A program made the translations under genes and the position numbers. The notes below the pieces were generated by a model. That model made no database searches and had not been told where the DNA came from. It saw only the letters and a list, made by a program, of their open reading frames with translations. A DNA stretch of 64,000 bases from Emticicia oligotrophica DSM 17448 (GTDB taxonomy: Bacteria; Bacteroidota; Bacteroidia; Cytophagales; Spirosomataceae). The DNA lies in assembly GCF_000263195.1 (NCBI RefSeq), contig NC_018748.1, positions 2,480,001 through 2,544,000 of the forward strand, given 5' to 3'. This document shows, piece by piece, positions 1 to 8,128 of this stretch. Numbering within the stretch: the stretch's first letter is position 1; every line of letters starts with the position of its first letter.

Positions 1-56
1 AGCTATAATGTTACTGTTTTTTAAATGGTTTTAGAAAAAATATAGTTCGCAAATAT

Positions 57-88
57 AGAAAAATCCCCCTGATTCGAAGGGATTTTAT
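57..88 (-). terminator. Intrinsic terminator for the small membrane-protein gene
   Basis: The stem AAATCCC/GGGATTT (61-67 with 79-85) is flanked by A and T runs. It lies just past the stop of the leftward gene that ends at 94. Read on the minus strand it is a short hairpin followed by Ts. Confidence 0.5.
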
Positions 89-93
89 TGGTT

Positions 94-450
94 TTATTTA
101 AGTAATTGTCTGAAATGATACCCTGCGAGGGCAGATAAACCCGCTACCTGTGAGCCAATAATTGCCGTAATTATAAAAAACGTAGGTGTTTCGGGAAGGT
201 TTTTCAAGAATTTGATACTTTCCGAAAATAGACCAGCAATTTTTTGTAGCATGATTCCCTCATTGTTTGAATTCAAGAAAAAGGCATAACCAACCCAAAG
301 CGTGGCCATAGCTCCAGCGGCAGCGATGTAAGCTCCAAAGGCAGTTTTTGATTTCCAAGCTCCAATCGCAAATGAGATAGGAGCAATCACCCACCACGGT
401 AGAAAATATTGTGCAATTGCACTGACGATTAATATGATAATATAGTTCAT
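94..450 (-). CDS. Small multi-pass membrane protein, function unknown
   Basis: This 118-residue protein is almost entirely hydrophobic. Apparent membrane segments lie near residues 2-30, 38-58 and 90-112, with a short amphipathic loop between (about 65-88). The ATG at 450 is the only sensible start. I recognise no conserved catalytic motif and no named family, so it is a hypothetical inner-membrane protein. It lies downstream of the penicillin-acylase homologue on the same strand only in the sense of sharing orientation; the repeat-rich spacer at 456-553 separates the two. A terminator-like hairpin follows its stop. Confidence 0.6.
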   Translation of the reverse strand: MNYIIILIVSAIAQYFLPWWVIAPISFAIGAWKSKTAFGAYIAAAGAMATLWVGYAFFLNSNNEGIMLQKIAGLFSESIKFLKNLPETPTFFIITAIIGSQVAGLSALAGYHFRQLLK

Positions 451-455
451 GTTTT

Positions 456-553
456 AGCGTTCTGAGTTCTGAGTTTAGAGTTCTGAATTCAGAATAGCGA
501 GAAAACTCACTCAGAACTCAGAACCGCACGGGCGGCCCCGTCTAAATTCAGAA
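456..553. repeat. Gene-less relative of the TIR element (MITE-like remnant)
   Basis: The spacer between two leftward genes contains the words TTCTGAGTT, AGAGTTCTGAATTCAGAA and ACTCAGAACTCAGAAC in inverted arrangement. The same vocabulary forms the 33-bp terminal inverted repeats of the four-helix-bundle element at 18317-18814. Here the arms are nearly back to back, with no gene between them. They are followed by a GC-rich hairpin at 528-541 (ACGGG, loop CGGC, CCCGT) that stands out in this AT-rich region. I infer a solo or internally deleted copy; it could also be an independent intergenic repeat built from the same motif. Confidence 0.6.
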
Positions 554-3019
554 CTATTTTTTAATTATTTTAACTGTCCCTGTAATTCTGCTACTCTTTT
601 CGTCTTTCGATTTCATGAAAAGTAGTTCATTCAATTCGCCTTTAGCCCATTTATCAATCATGTTATCGTAGAATGGACTCGCAGGATTCCCAGATTGTCC
701 ACCAGGGTATAGACCATAGGCTTTTGGCCAGCCTTTATCAAGCTGTACAACCATTCTCCATGATGGACCATTGAGTTCGGTAGTTGCATTTACAATGCCT
801 GCACCACCACCATTCGGAATGTCCTGTCGACCAAAGCCTGCTAATCGGCCTAAATGATTAATGTCTGTGCTTTTTACTTTGGTCCATGCCCAGTTTTCAG
901 CGTTCATTGAGCCATATTTTGCAGTTAATGAATCAATACTTGCTTTAAAACTTAGTTTTACAATATCCTTGAGAGTTTCTTGCTTATTAGGAGTTGAAAT
1001 ATTATCAAACCATTTAGCAGTTGGCTCTTTCTCTACCATATCCCACATTCTGTTTTTTGAAGGGTATATCATTGGTGCTTTCAAATCTTTAGTCGGAAAC
1101 TCATCTTCAAAGACCCAGTAACGAAGTTCCTTTATCCAACGCTCAAAAATAGTTGGTCCAACCTCGTTGGCATCGTTTCTCAAATTCCACTTGGCTAAAG
1201 TCTGATAAGCAGGATTCTTTGTTTCTGCCGAATCTTCATTTAAAATTTTCATCAAAACTGGCAAAACCCTTCTAGCTTCGACATTAAAATTATCATTTTG
1301 CAACATTCGAAGGCTATCAACTGTTGCTTTTTGCATTTTTTCCAGACGCTCGTTGATTCGAATGGCACGTTCGCTAGGAGAAAATCTCCATCCTAAATAA
1401 TAAGGGTAAGTAGGGTCGGCTGAGAATTGGTTAGCCGAACTCACAAAACCTCTTGGTGGGTTTTTCACAGTAGGATTTTGCTCAACAGGAATCCAACCTT
1501 GCCAATCGTGAGCAGGATTCGAGCCATCTAAGATAAACTTACCTTGTTCTTTCCATTTTATAGGTAATTTTCCGTTTGGTGTAATCGAAATATCATTGCC
1601 ATTACTAGCAAAGATAAAGTTTTGGGCAGGAGCAATATAATAAGTAAGTGCCTTGCGGTAATCATCATAGTTTTTTGCTCGATTGAGGTAATAAAAAGCC
1701 ATCAAATCAGTACCTTCTTTTTCGTGAGCAACCCAACGCATGGCGTGCCCAACAGGGACATTTTGATTAAAATTCTTATCAGAAGCTACATGATAAACTA
1801 TCGGGCCATGATGTGTGCTGAAAACGGTATCTTTAATAGACTCAGCACGACCTTTCACCACAAATTCTTCAACACGTATAGTAGTTGCTTTCCAAGCACC
1901 ATTGTACCAATATTCTTTCTTGGTATTGTCTTTGAAACGAATCTGATAAAAATCCATTACATCTGAACCTACGTTTGTTACGCCCCAAGCCACATCTTTA
2001 TTAAAACCAATAACTACGCCAGGAGCCCCAGGTAAACAAGCACCATAGACATTCATGGTTGGCGTACAAAGCTGCATTTGGTACCAAATAGAGGGCAAAG
2101 TAAGCTGTAAGTGTGGGTCGTTGGCTAAAATTGGTAAGCCAGTGGCCGATTTTTCTCCACCTACTGCCCAGTTATTACTACCAATTTCTGGAGTTGGCGA
2201 AGGTATTTCATTGAAGGCAACGCTTGTTGTTGCTCCAGAAGAGGCTGAAATCTGAGCAGGCGGAGCAGGTACGGAAACTGGTGTGAAATTCCATTTCGTG
2301 CCCGTAGGTATAATTGGCGACTCGTTGGAAGGGTAATTCGGGAATAAATCCTTGATTACTTCCATTCCGTATTTATTTAGAGCATTACTCATGCGGAAAT
2401 CATCGCTACCACCGTTCAAAACATTCCGCATATTCATCATCATTAGGAGTGTTTTGTAAGGAGACCACTCTTCTGGCTGATACCCAATGATTTTGTATTC
2501 AACTGGAAGATTTTTGAATTTGAGTTGTTTAATATAAGCATTTACACCTGCCGAATAAGCATCCAGTACTTCATTAAAAGTTTTATTGGCCTTGCCATTT
2601 TCATATACTTTCTTGGCAGCATCGGCCATCCCAATTCGGCGATTGTAGCGGTCGAGTTCTAAAGCTCGTTCGCCAACTACTTCGCTTAATCGGCCAGAGG
2701 CGGCGAGCGTATAAAATTCCATCTGCCATAAACGGTCATGAGCCATAAGGTAGCCTTGAGTGAAATATACATCGTGGTCGTTTTTGGCAAATACATGGGG
2801 CACTCGGTTATCATCGAATACAACATTTACTTCATCTTCTACGCATTCAAGTTGAAGGTTGGTTGGGGGAAGAGCAAGTTTTGATTCACCATTTTGCCAA
2901 AAGCCCTCAAATGGGCTAAAAAGACGTCCGAGTGCGGGTACTTGGCCAAGCGGACGATTCAGAGCATAAGTCAAGCCAGCAGCTGCGATTAAGCTCACGA
3001 AAAACTTTATGAATTTCAT
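554..3019 (-). CDS. Penicillin acylase family protein (Ntn hydrolase, S45)
   Basis: This 821-residue secreted hydrolase begins with a hydrophobic N-terminus (residues 1-20) and has the alpha-spacer-beta layout of penicillin G acylase and acyl-homoserine-lactone acylases. The alpha-chain motif for these enzymes is seen near residues 88-110 (QGYLMAHDRLWQMEF). The motif GSNNW at 280-284 marks autoproteolytic processing before Ser281, which becomes the N-terminal nucleophile. The downstream text ILANDPHLQLTLPSIWY is also typical. Family members cleave amide bonds of N-acylated substrates in the periplasm. Natural substrate (lactone signals, beta-lactams, N-acyl amino acids) cannot be told from sequence. 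It is transcribed alone, with a divergent rhodanese gene upstream. Confidence 0.93.
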   Translation of the reverse strand: MKFIKFFVSLIAAAGLTYALNRPLGQVPALGRLFSPFEGFWQNGESKLALPPTNLQLECVEDEVNVVFDDNRVPHVFAKNDHDVYFTQGYLMAHDRLWQMEFYTLAASGRLSEVVGERALELDRYNRRIGMADAAKKVYENGKANKTFNEVLDAYSAGVNAYIKQLKFKNLPVEYKIIGYQPEEWSPYKTLLMMMNMRNVLNGGSDDFRMSNALNKYGMEVIKDLFPNYPSNESPIIPTGTKWNFTPVSVPAPPAQISASSGATTSVAFNEIPSPTPEIGSNNWAVGGEKSATGLPILANDPHLQLTLPSIWYQMQLCTPTMNVYGACLPGAPGVVIGFNKDVAWGVTNVGSDVMDFYQIRFKDNTKKEYWYNGAWKATTIRVEEFVVKGRAESIKDTVFSTHHGPIVYHVASDKNFNQNVPVGHAMRWVAHEKEGTDLMAFYYLNRAKNYDDYRKALTYYIAPAQNFIFASNGNDISITPNGKLPIKWKEQGKFILDGSNPAHDWQGWIPVEQNPTVKNPPRGFVSSANQFSADPTYPYYLGWRFSPSERAIRINERLEKMQKATVDSLRMLQNDNFNVEARRVLPVLMKILNEDSAETKNPAYQTLAKWNLRNDANEVGPTIFERWIKELRYWVFEDEFPTKDLKAPMIYPSKNRMWDMVEKEPTAKWFDNISTPNKQETLKDIVKLSFKASIDSLTAKYGSMNAENWAWTKVKSTDINHLGRLAGFGRQDIPNGGGAGIVNATTELNGPSWRMVVQLDKGWPKAYGLYPGGQSGNPASPFYDNMIDKWAKGELNELLFMKSKDEKSSRITGTVKIIKK

Positions 3020-3240
3020 CTAATTTGGTAAGATTGTTTAGAAGTTTATAGAATACGAAAGTAGAAAAAAAGCTCGAATGTTTTATTATTTAATGAGTTT
3101 TTAGGATTTTTTTAATGAAGATGTTTGTTGTGATAACATAAAGTTAAAAATTTTGGTATAAATAAAGTTTTGCTAGCTGAACATTAGTAAATTATTCAAA
3201 ATTGCTTTTTCAGCTATTCTATTCCAGTAAAAGATTAAAA

Positions 3241-3738
3241 ATGAACAGAATATCTTTCTTGATTTTGCTTATGTTTTTTTCAAAAACAACTCATGCACAA
3301 ATAAAAAATAAAGCTTTTGATAGCCTTTTGAATGTAATGGTAACGAAAGCAGTTCCTACGGTAGGTTGCGAGGAAATCAAAAAAATGAAAACTGTGGTTT
3401 TTCTCGATACCCGTGAAAAAAAGGAGTATGAAGTGAGTCATTTAAAAGATGCTCGTTGGGTGGGTTTTGATACTTTTAGTTTAAAAAATGTGGCCTCGAT
3501 TCCCAAGGATGCGAATATCGTAGTTTATTGCTCGATAGGGGTAAGAAGTGGAAAAATTGGCGAAAAACTTATGCAAGCAGGATATAAAAATGTGCATAAT
3601 TTTTACGGAAGTATCTTCGAGTGGGTAAATCAGGGAAATCCTGTATATGATATGTCAGGTAAGCAAACCAATAAGATTCATGCTTACAATTGGAAATGGG
3701 GCGTTTGGTGTAATAAAGGCGAGAAAGTTTATAATTAA
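3241..3738 (+). CDS. Secreted rhodanese-like domain protein
   Basis: The protein (165 residues from the ATG at 3241) has a clear signal peptide ending near residue 20 (FSKTTHAQ) and a single rhodanese domain. The active-site loop CSIGVRSG at 97-104 carries the Cys97 that would hold a persulfide and the Arg typical of the family. I chose 3241 over the in-frame upstream start at 3202 because it gives a normal signal sequence. Family role: sulfur transfer or thiol chemistry in the periplasm. It stands alone, divergent from the penicillin-acylase homologue, with a 220-bp spacer holding no other gene. Confidence 0.85.
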   Translation: MNRISFLILLMFFSKTTHAQIKNKAFDSLLNVMVTKAVPTVGCEEIKKMKTVVFLDTREKKEYEVSHLKDARWVGFDTFSLKNVASIPKDANIVVYCSIGVRSGKIGEKLMQAGYKNVHNFYGSIFEWVNQGNPVYDMSGKQTNKIHAYNWKWGVWCNKGEKVYN

Positions 3739-3849
3739 CAGTAAAAGCTTAATTTTAGTAAAAAATGAGGCGATTTTACTTCAAAATGAATCAAACTATT
3801 TAGGATTCTTCGAGCGAAGTTAGTTGTTTTGCAGAAAATTTTTAAAATT

Positions 3850-4434
3850 ATGCTCAACGACCAATATTGGAGCGAAAGATACGAAAAATCTCAGACTGGC
3901 TGGGATTTAGGAGGTGTGAGTCCAGCATTAAAAGACTACTTCGACCAGTTGACAGATAAATCATTAGCCATTCTAATTCCGGGCTGTGGAAATGCTTATG
4001 AAGCACTTTATCTACTTGAAAATGGCTTTTCGAATATCACACTCATTGATATTTCTGAAGTTTTGGTCAGAAATTTAAGTGTAAAATTACATGATTATAT
4101 TGCCGTAGGTAAATGCCGTGTGATTCACCAAAACTTCTTTGAACATGCTGGCCAATATGACCTTATTGTTGAGCAAACCTTCTTTTGTGCAATAGACCCC
4201 TCACTTCGTGGAGAATATGTAAAAAAAATGCCCGAATTGCTTGTTCCACAAGGGCGTTTGGTTGGTTTATTATTTGATAGAGCATTCGAAGGAGGCCCTC
4301 CATTCGGGGGAAGTAAAGAAGAATATATAACGCTTTTCGACCCATATTTTACCCTAAAAACTATTGAAAAATGCTATAACTCAATTCCGCCACGAGCTGG
4401 ATTTGAGGTTTTTATCAATTTTCTAAGCAAATAA
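3850..4434 (+). CDS. TPMT-family class I SAM methyltransferase
   Basis: This 194-residue soluble protein matches the thiopurine S-methyltransferase-like family. It opens with the characteristic YWSERYEKSQTGWDLGG. The SAM-binding glycine motif follows (AILIPGCGNAYEAL, about 43-56), then an acidic residue after strand 2 (ITLIDIS) and the later motif QTFFCAIDP. In bacteria this family methylates small thiols, halides or metalloids; the exact substrate is not predictable. An in-frame TTG at 3829 exists, but the ATG at 3850 starts exactly where family members do. The thioesterase gene follows after 18 bp, so the two are probably co-transcribed. Confidence 0.88.
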   Translation: MLNDQYWSERYEKSQTGWDLGGVSPALKDYFDQLTDKSLAILIPGCGNAYEALYLLENGFSNITLIDISEVLVRNLSVKLHDYIAVGKCRVIHQNFFEHAGQYDLIVEQTFFCAIDPSLRGEYVKKMPELLVPQGRLVGLLFDRAFEGGPPFGGSKEEYITLFDPYFTLKTIEKCYNSIPPRAGFEVFINFLSK

Positions 4435-4452
4435 AATCATCAACAACAAAAA

Positions 4453-4965
4453 ATGCCAAAACCAAAGAAAGCCAAAGAGTCGCTGACAGTGATGACCGAA
4501 ATGGTATTTCCGAATGATACTAATACTCTCGGGAATCTCATGGGTGGAAATCTCATGCGTTTGCTCGATATTGCTGGAGCAATTGCCGCCCAGAAACATT
4601 GTACTCGCATTGTCGTAACGGCATCGGTCGATAATGTACAATTTAAAGAATCCATTCCTTTAGGAAGTGTCGTTACCTTACAAGCAAAGGTTACACGTGC
4701 CTTCAATTCGTCAATGGAGGTAGTAGTAGAAGTTTGGGCTGAAAATATTCCAGCAGGTACCAAAATTCATACTAACAAAGCATTTTTAACTTTTGTTGCA
4801 GTTGACCAAACGGGTCGCCCAATTGAAGTACCGCCAGTAGAACCCGAAACCGATGAAGAGATTGAATACTACGAAGGTGCCTTACGTCGTCGTCAACTTC
4901 GTTTAGTGTTGGCAGGAAGAATGAAACCTGAAGAAGCAGTTGAGCTGAAAGAAATATTTAAGTAA
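4453..4965 (+). CDS. Acyl-CoA thioesterase, hotdog fold (YciA/BACH type)
   Basis: This 170-residue single-hotdog protein has the family signature in order: MVFPNDTNTLGNLMGGNLMRLLDIAGAI, with the catalytic Asn/Asp region near residues 20-45, then VTASVDNVQFKESIPLG. It hydrolyses acyl-CoA esters to free CoA and fatty acid in the cytoplasm. The basic start MPKPKKAK and acidic tail (EPETDEEIEYYEGALRRRQLR) agree with Bacteroidota homologues. The gene follows the methyltransferase by 18 bp and ends at a strong terminator. A 107-residue antisense reading frame overlaps it but is a codon-bias shadow. Confidence 0.92.
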   Translation: MPKPKKAKESLTVMTEMVFPNDTNTLGNLMGGNLMRLLDIAGAIAAQKHCTRIVVTASVDNVQFKESIPLGSVVTLQAKVTRAFNSSMEVVVEVWAENIPAGTKIHTNKAFLTFVAVDQTGRPIEVPPVEPETDEEIEYYEGALRRRQLRLVLAGRMKPEEAVELKEIFK

Positions 4966-4967
4966 GT

Positions 4968-4997
4968 AAAAAAGGCGAGTATTACTCGCCTTTTTTA
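4968..4997 (+). terminator. Intrinsic terminator after the thioesterase gene
   Basis: Stem GGCGAGT (4974-4980) pairs with ACTCGCC (4984-4990) around a 3-nt loop, followed by six Ts. It closes the methyltransferase-thioesterase unit. Confidence 0.85.
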
Positions 4998-5213
4998 TCT
5001 AATCCTTATTAAAAATGAGGGTAATGGTTTTTGCGGTCGTAAACAGCTTATATTTTTATGTCGATTTAGAGGCCTTTTATTAGAGAACTAGATGTTCGCT
5101 AATAAAGCACTAAAATTTATATATATTGATGAGAATTTTTAAGAAATCGTTTTATTTTCATAGCATTCGTTTTCATGGCCTTTGTTGCGTTTGATATATA
5201 AGCGTGTAAAAGG

Positions 5214-5244
5214 TTTAACCGATGCAGAAAATTTTATAACTTTG
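5214..5244 (+). promoter_or_regulatory. Bacteroidota sigma-A promoter of the tRNA gene
   Basis: The -7 box TAacTTTG at 5237-5244 is a perfect match to TAnnTTTG. TTTA at 5214-5217 is one base off the -33 TTTG, with the standard 19-nt spacing. Transcription would begin a few bases before the tRNA at 5259. Confidence 0.7.
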
Positions 5245-5258
5245 CGTTTGAAAACCCT

Positions 5259-5330
5259 GTTCCCGTAGTTCAATGGATAGAATGTCAGATTCCGGTTCTG
5301 ATGATATGGGTTCGACTCCCTTCGGGAATA
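5259..5330 (+). tRNA. tRNA-Arg (anticodon CCG)
   Basis: A full cloverleaf can be drawn. The acceptor GTTCCCG pairs with CGGGAAT; the D-stem is GTTC/GAAT. The anticodon stem TCAGA/TCTGA encloses loop TTCCGGT, giving anticodon CCG at 5292-5294, which reads CGG. The T arm has loop TTCGACT, with one T-T mismatch in its stem. The discriminator base is A and CCA is not encoded. A matching promoter lies upstream and a terminator directly downstream, so this is a single-gene transcript. Confidence 0.93.
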
Positions 5331-5336
5331 CAACGG

Positions 5337-5365
5337 AAGATGGTTAATTGACCATCTTTTTTTTT
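5337..5365 (+). terminator. Intrinsic terminator of the tRNA transcript
   Basis: AAGATGGT (5337-5344) pairs with ACCATCTT (5351-5358), followed by an uninterrupted run of Ts, only six bases after the tRNA end. Confidence 0.85.
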
Positions 5366-5577
5366 GATAGCAACCTGATTGAAGTCCTTTTTTTCAAAAC
5401 TTCCAAGCAAATATTTTGAAGCATATGTTGCAAAAAAATTAGGCGATAGTAAAATATTTCGCTGATAATTATGGTTTTTCGAAAACTATTTTATATACAT
5501 TTGTGTTGATAATCAATAAAAAATCATATTATTTATGGAAATGTTATTATAAAAAACCTGTTATATGGGAAATAGCT

Positions 5578-6849
5578 ATGGAAAAACTACTAAAACTCCG
5601 CCTGATAGCTATCTTGTTGCTTATAAGCCAATTAGCTTTTGCTCAGAAACTACGAAAAAAAGATGACCGTTTTGGTTATCATTTTATTGGTAAACACCAA
5701 AAAATCGCCAAATTTGACTTCGACCTTCACGCTAATCTTATTGTATTAAAAGCTCAACTTGACGGCTCTGATACTTTAAACTTTATATTGGATACTGGTG
5801 TAAGTTCTACGATTGTTACAGACCCAAAAAAAGCTCTTAGCCATGGAGTAAAGTATGTGCGAAGGGTAAAAGTTGCAGGGGCTGGAGAGGGCGAAGCATT
5901 GATGGCCAATGTTTCAGTAGGACACACCATCCGAATTGGCGACGTTGTAGCAGGACAACAAAGTTTAATCGTTTTAGATGAAGATGTATTACAACTTTCT
6001 GAATTTTTGGGTGTACCTATTCATGGTATCTTTGGGCACGATTTGTTCAGTAATTTTGTAGTAACAATTGATTTTGAGAATAAAAAACTAACGCTCTCTG
6101 AGCCAAAGAAGTTTAAGTATAAAAAATCAATGGGTACGCAGTATCCAATTGTACTGACGCAGTCAAAACCTTATACTGATGCGATTGCTATTGTAAGTAA
6201 TGACCAAAAGGTAATACCTATGCGACTCGTTATTGACACAGGTGCAGGGCACGCTTTGTTGCTAAATGCTGGAGAAAGAGAACCAATTCGTTTACCCGAC
6301 CGTGTTATGAGAGCCAATTTAGGACGTGGGCTAAACGGTGAAATCAACGGAAGTATAGGTAGAGTCGATAAAATTAGAATGGGAAGTTTGGAGATGAAAA
6401 ACATTTTAGCGTCGTTTCCTGATAGTTTATCGTTTAGTATGAAATTTACACCTGATGATACCAAACGCCAAGGCAGTATTGGTTGTGAGCTACTTCGTAG
6501 ATTTACAGTTACGCTAAATTATCGAGAAGGGTATATGATTTTGAAGCCCATTCGAAATAGAATGAAGGAAGCCTTTGAGCACGATATGAGTGGGTTGGAC
6601 GTCAGGGCGAAAGGATTAGATTTTAATCAATATATTGTTAATAAAGTTATTGAAGGTTCGCCAGCTTACGCAGCGGGATTACGTGAAGGAGATGAGCTTA
6701 TTTTTGTGAATAATCAACATGTAAAGGATCTCACTATTAGTGATATTTATAAGATTTTATCTCGAAAAGAAGGTAAAGAAGTAGAGTTTTTTTACAGAAG
6801 AAATGGAGAACTGAGATTTACTAATTTCTACTTAAAACGTATGATATGA
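5578..6849 (+). CDS. Retropepsin-like aspartyl protease with C-terminal PDZ domain
   Basis: The mature protein follows a signal peptide ending near residue 22 (ISQLAFAQ). Two aspartyl-protease lobes are visible, each with its own active-site motif: FILDTGVSS at about 70-76 and LVIDTGAGH at about 218-224. This gives a monomer that carries both Asp residues. A PDZ domain follows at about 340-423 (GSPAYAAGLREGDELIFVNN). This arrangement is common in Bacteroidota envelope proteins of unproven substrate. I set the start at the ATG at 5578 because it precedes the signal peptide; a GTG at 5503 would add 25 implausible residues. A shared hairpin follows the stop. Confidence 0.88.
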   Translation: MEKLLKLRLIAILLLISQLAFAQKLRKKDDRFGYHFIGKHQKIAKFDFDLHANLIVLKAQLDGSDTLNFILDTGVSSTIVTDPKKALSHGVKYVRRVKVAGAGEGEALMANVSVGHTIRIGDVVAGQQSLIVLDEDVLQLSEFLGVPIHGIFGHDLFSNFVVTIDFENKKLTLSEPKKFKYKKSMGTQYPIVLTQSKPYTDAIAIVSNDQKVIPMRLVIDTGAGHALLLNAGEREPIRLPDRVMRANLGRGLNGEINGSIGRVDKIRMGSLEMKNILASFPDSLSFSMKFTPDDTKRQGSIGCELLRRFTVTLNYREGYMILKPIRNRMKEAFEHDMSGLDVRAKGLDFNQYIVNKVIEGSPAYAAGLREGDELIFVNNQHVKDLTISDIYKILSRKEGKEVEFFYRRNGELRFTNFYLKRMI

Positions 6850-6854
6850 AAGAT

Positions 6855-6884
6855 AAAGACTTCGCCTAAGCGAAGTCTTTATTG
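6855..6884. terminator. Bidirectional terminator between protease and nuclease genes
   Basis: AAAGACTTCGC (6855-6865) and GCGAAGTCTTT (6870-6880) form an 11-bp perfect stem with loop CTAA. It lies between two convergent stop codons and has A/T runs on both sides. Confidence 0.85.
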
Positions 6885-6886
6885 TA

Positions 6887-7948
6887 TTATTGTATCTTTG
6901 TCCACTCCGACCAACTGCTATTGGCTTCGAGTTTGATTTGAATATCAGCAGGTAATTTGGAGAAAAAATCAAGGCCTGTTGCTTTTTCTACTTCATCAAC
7001 CGAAACCACAAAACTATTCATACGTTTGCCTTGTAGAGATTCATTTGGTAATAGGAATGCAATCATTCGAGATTTTTTACCTGTTTTTGGCTGATGAAAT
7101 AATACAATTTTGTAGAAATATTCAGGAACAGCCACATTATTATATCGCCCAATGGTTGGTAAGCCCTTTTTTAGTACAGGACCCGTAACTACATATAATT
7201 CTTCATCTCGCACGGCCCAGCCTCTTATCCTACTTTCAATATTTTCCCAAATCCCACGATTAAAATCAGGCACTTGTGGAGCAATATTGCTCATGTAAAA
7301 AGTTTCGGTCATTAATTCTTGGCAACATTTAAAATCGCCCGCAGGAACCATGTGGCCACGGTCGTAGCCAGAATTACTATAATCACCCGAAAGAGCTGAA
7401 TTATCTTTCACTTGTCGGTCAGGAATAAACTGATTATCCCCTCTACTGGCATGACCAGTGGTGTATTCTCCACGTAATTTATGAACTACCCAAGCCGGAA
7501 CTTCATAGTCTTCTTCATAGCGAAGTGTATAATTTTTATGCTTGATAATTTCATCTCCACGGTTAATAGCAGGAAAAGCAAAGTCAGGAATATCTCCGTT
7601 ATCTGAAGTGTTTTCTTGTGTATCAGTATCGAATACTTTATCTTTGATTTTATCAAAAATTGAAGAATTATCGCCTTTATCTGTATTTTCTTCGGTATTT
7701 TGTTTTTCCTTTTTATTAGTTGCGGTAGCTACATCTTCATATTGGCTTTGGCCTTTAGTTGCGGTAGCCTCATTGTCAGGCTCTGGGGCTTTATAAGGAT
7801 TTTTTTCTTTCGAGTTATTATCCTTTGAATTAAATACTCCTGTTACTGTTTTCCAAAAATCTCCAATTGGGCCTGCTTTGTCTTTATAATATAATAAATA
7901 GCCGATAGCAAAGAATATCAGAATCAGGATGATACGATTAGATTTCAT
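6887..7948 (-). CDS. Membrane-anchored DNA/RNA non-specific endonuclease (NucA/Serratia family)
   Basis: The 353-residue protein has an N-terminal membrane anchor (residues 5-20), a charged low-complexity linker rich in Asn/Asp/Lys/Glu (about 40-125), and a beta-beta-alpha-metal nuclease domain. The motif DRGHMVPAGD begins at residue 196, with His199 as general base. The metal-site Asn lies in the following helix (FNRGIW, about 229-234). Such enzymes digest DNA and RNA without sequence specificity, here probably outside the inner membrane, for nucleotide scavenging or defence against incoming DNA. It is a single-gene unit convergent with the protease gene. Confidence 0.92.
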   Translation of the reverse strand: MKSNRIILILIFFAIGYLLYYKDKAGPIGDFWKTVTGVFNSKDNNSKEKNPYKAPEPDNEATATKGQSQYEDVATATNKKEKQNTEENTDKGDNSSIFDKIKDKVFDTDTQENTSDNGDIPDFAFPAINRGDEIIKHKNYTLRYEEDYEVPAWVVHKLRGEYTTGHASRGDNQFIPDRQVKDNSALSGDYSNSGYDRGHMVPAGDFKCCQELMTETFYMSNIAPQVPDFNRGIWENIESRIRGWAVRDEELYVVTGPVLKKGLPTIGRYNNVAVPEYFYKIVLFHQPKTGKKSRMIAFLLPNESLQGKRMNSFVVSVDEVEKATGLDFFSKLPADIQIKLEANSSWSEWTKIQ

Positions 7949-8128
7949 GTACAGTGGTTTGAGTAATCATTTGCATCACAATGCAAAAATTGTGATAGTT
8001 TTATGCAAGTTTACGACAAAACCTAAGAAAATATTACAACTTTCGATATATTAAAATTTTTTAAAAACTCTACCTTAAATCGCTTTTTTGATTCTATCTT
8101 TGTAATCTTAACCTTTAATACCAGCATA

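Noticed and set aside
4440-4763. 107-codon leftward frame opposite the thioesterase gene
   Set aside because: Shadow of a gene with a clear hotdog signature; no support for a second product.
5139-5333. 64-codon leftward frame over the tRNA
   Set aside because: It runs through a tRNA with full cloverleaf and promoter; coding is not credible.
6887-7948. Non-specific nuclease as part of a toxin or defence system
   Set aside because: There is no immunity gene or toxin-delivery domain beside it; a membrane anchor and lone position fit general nucleic-acid degradation.
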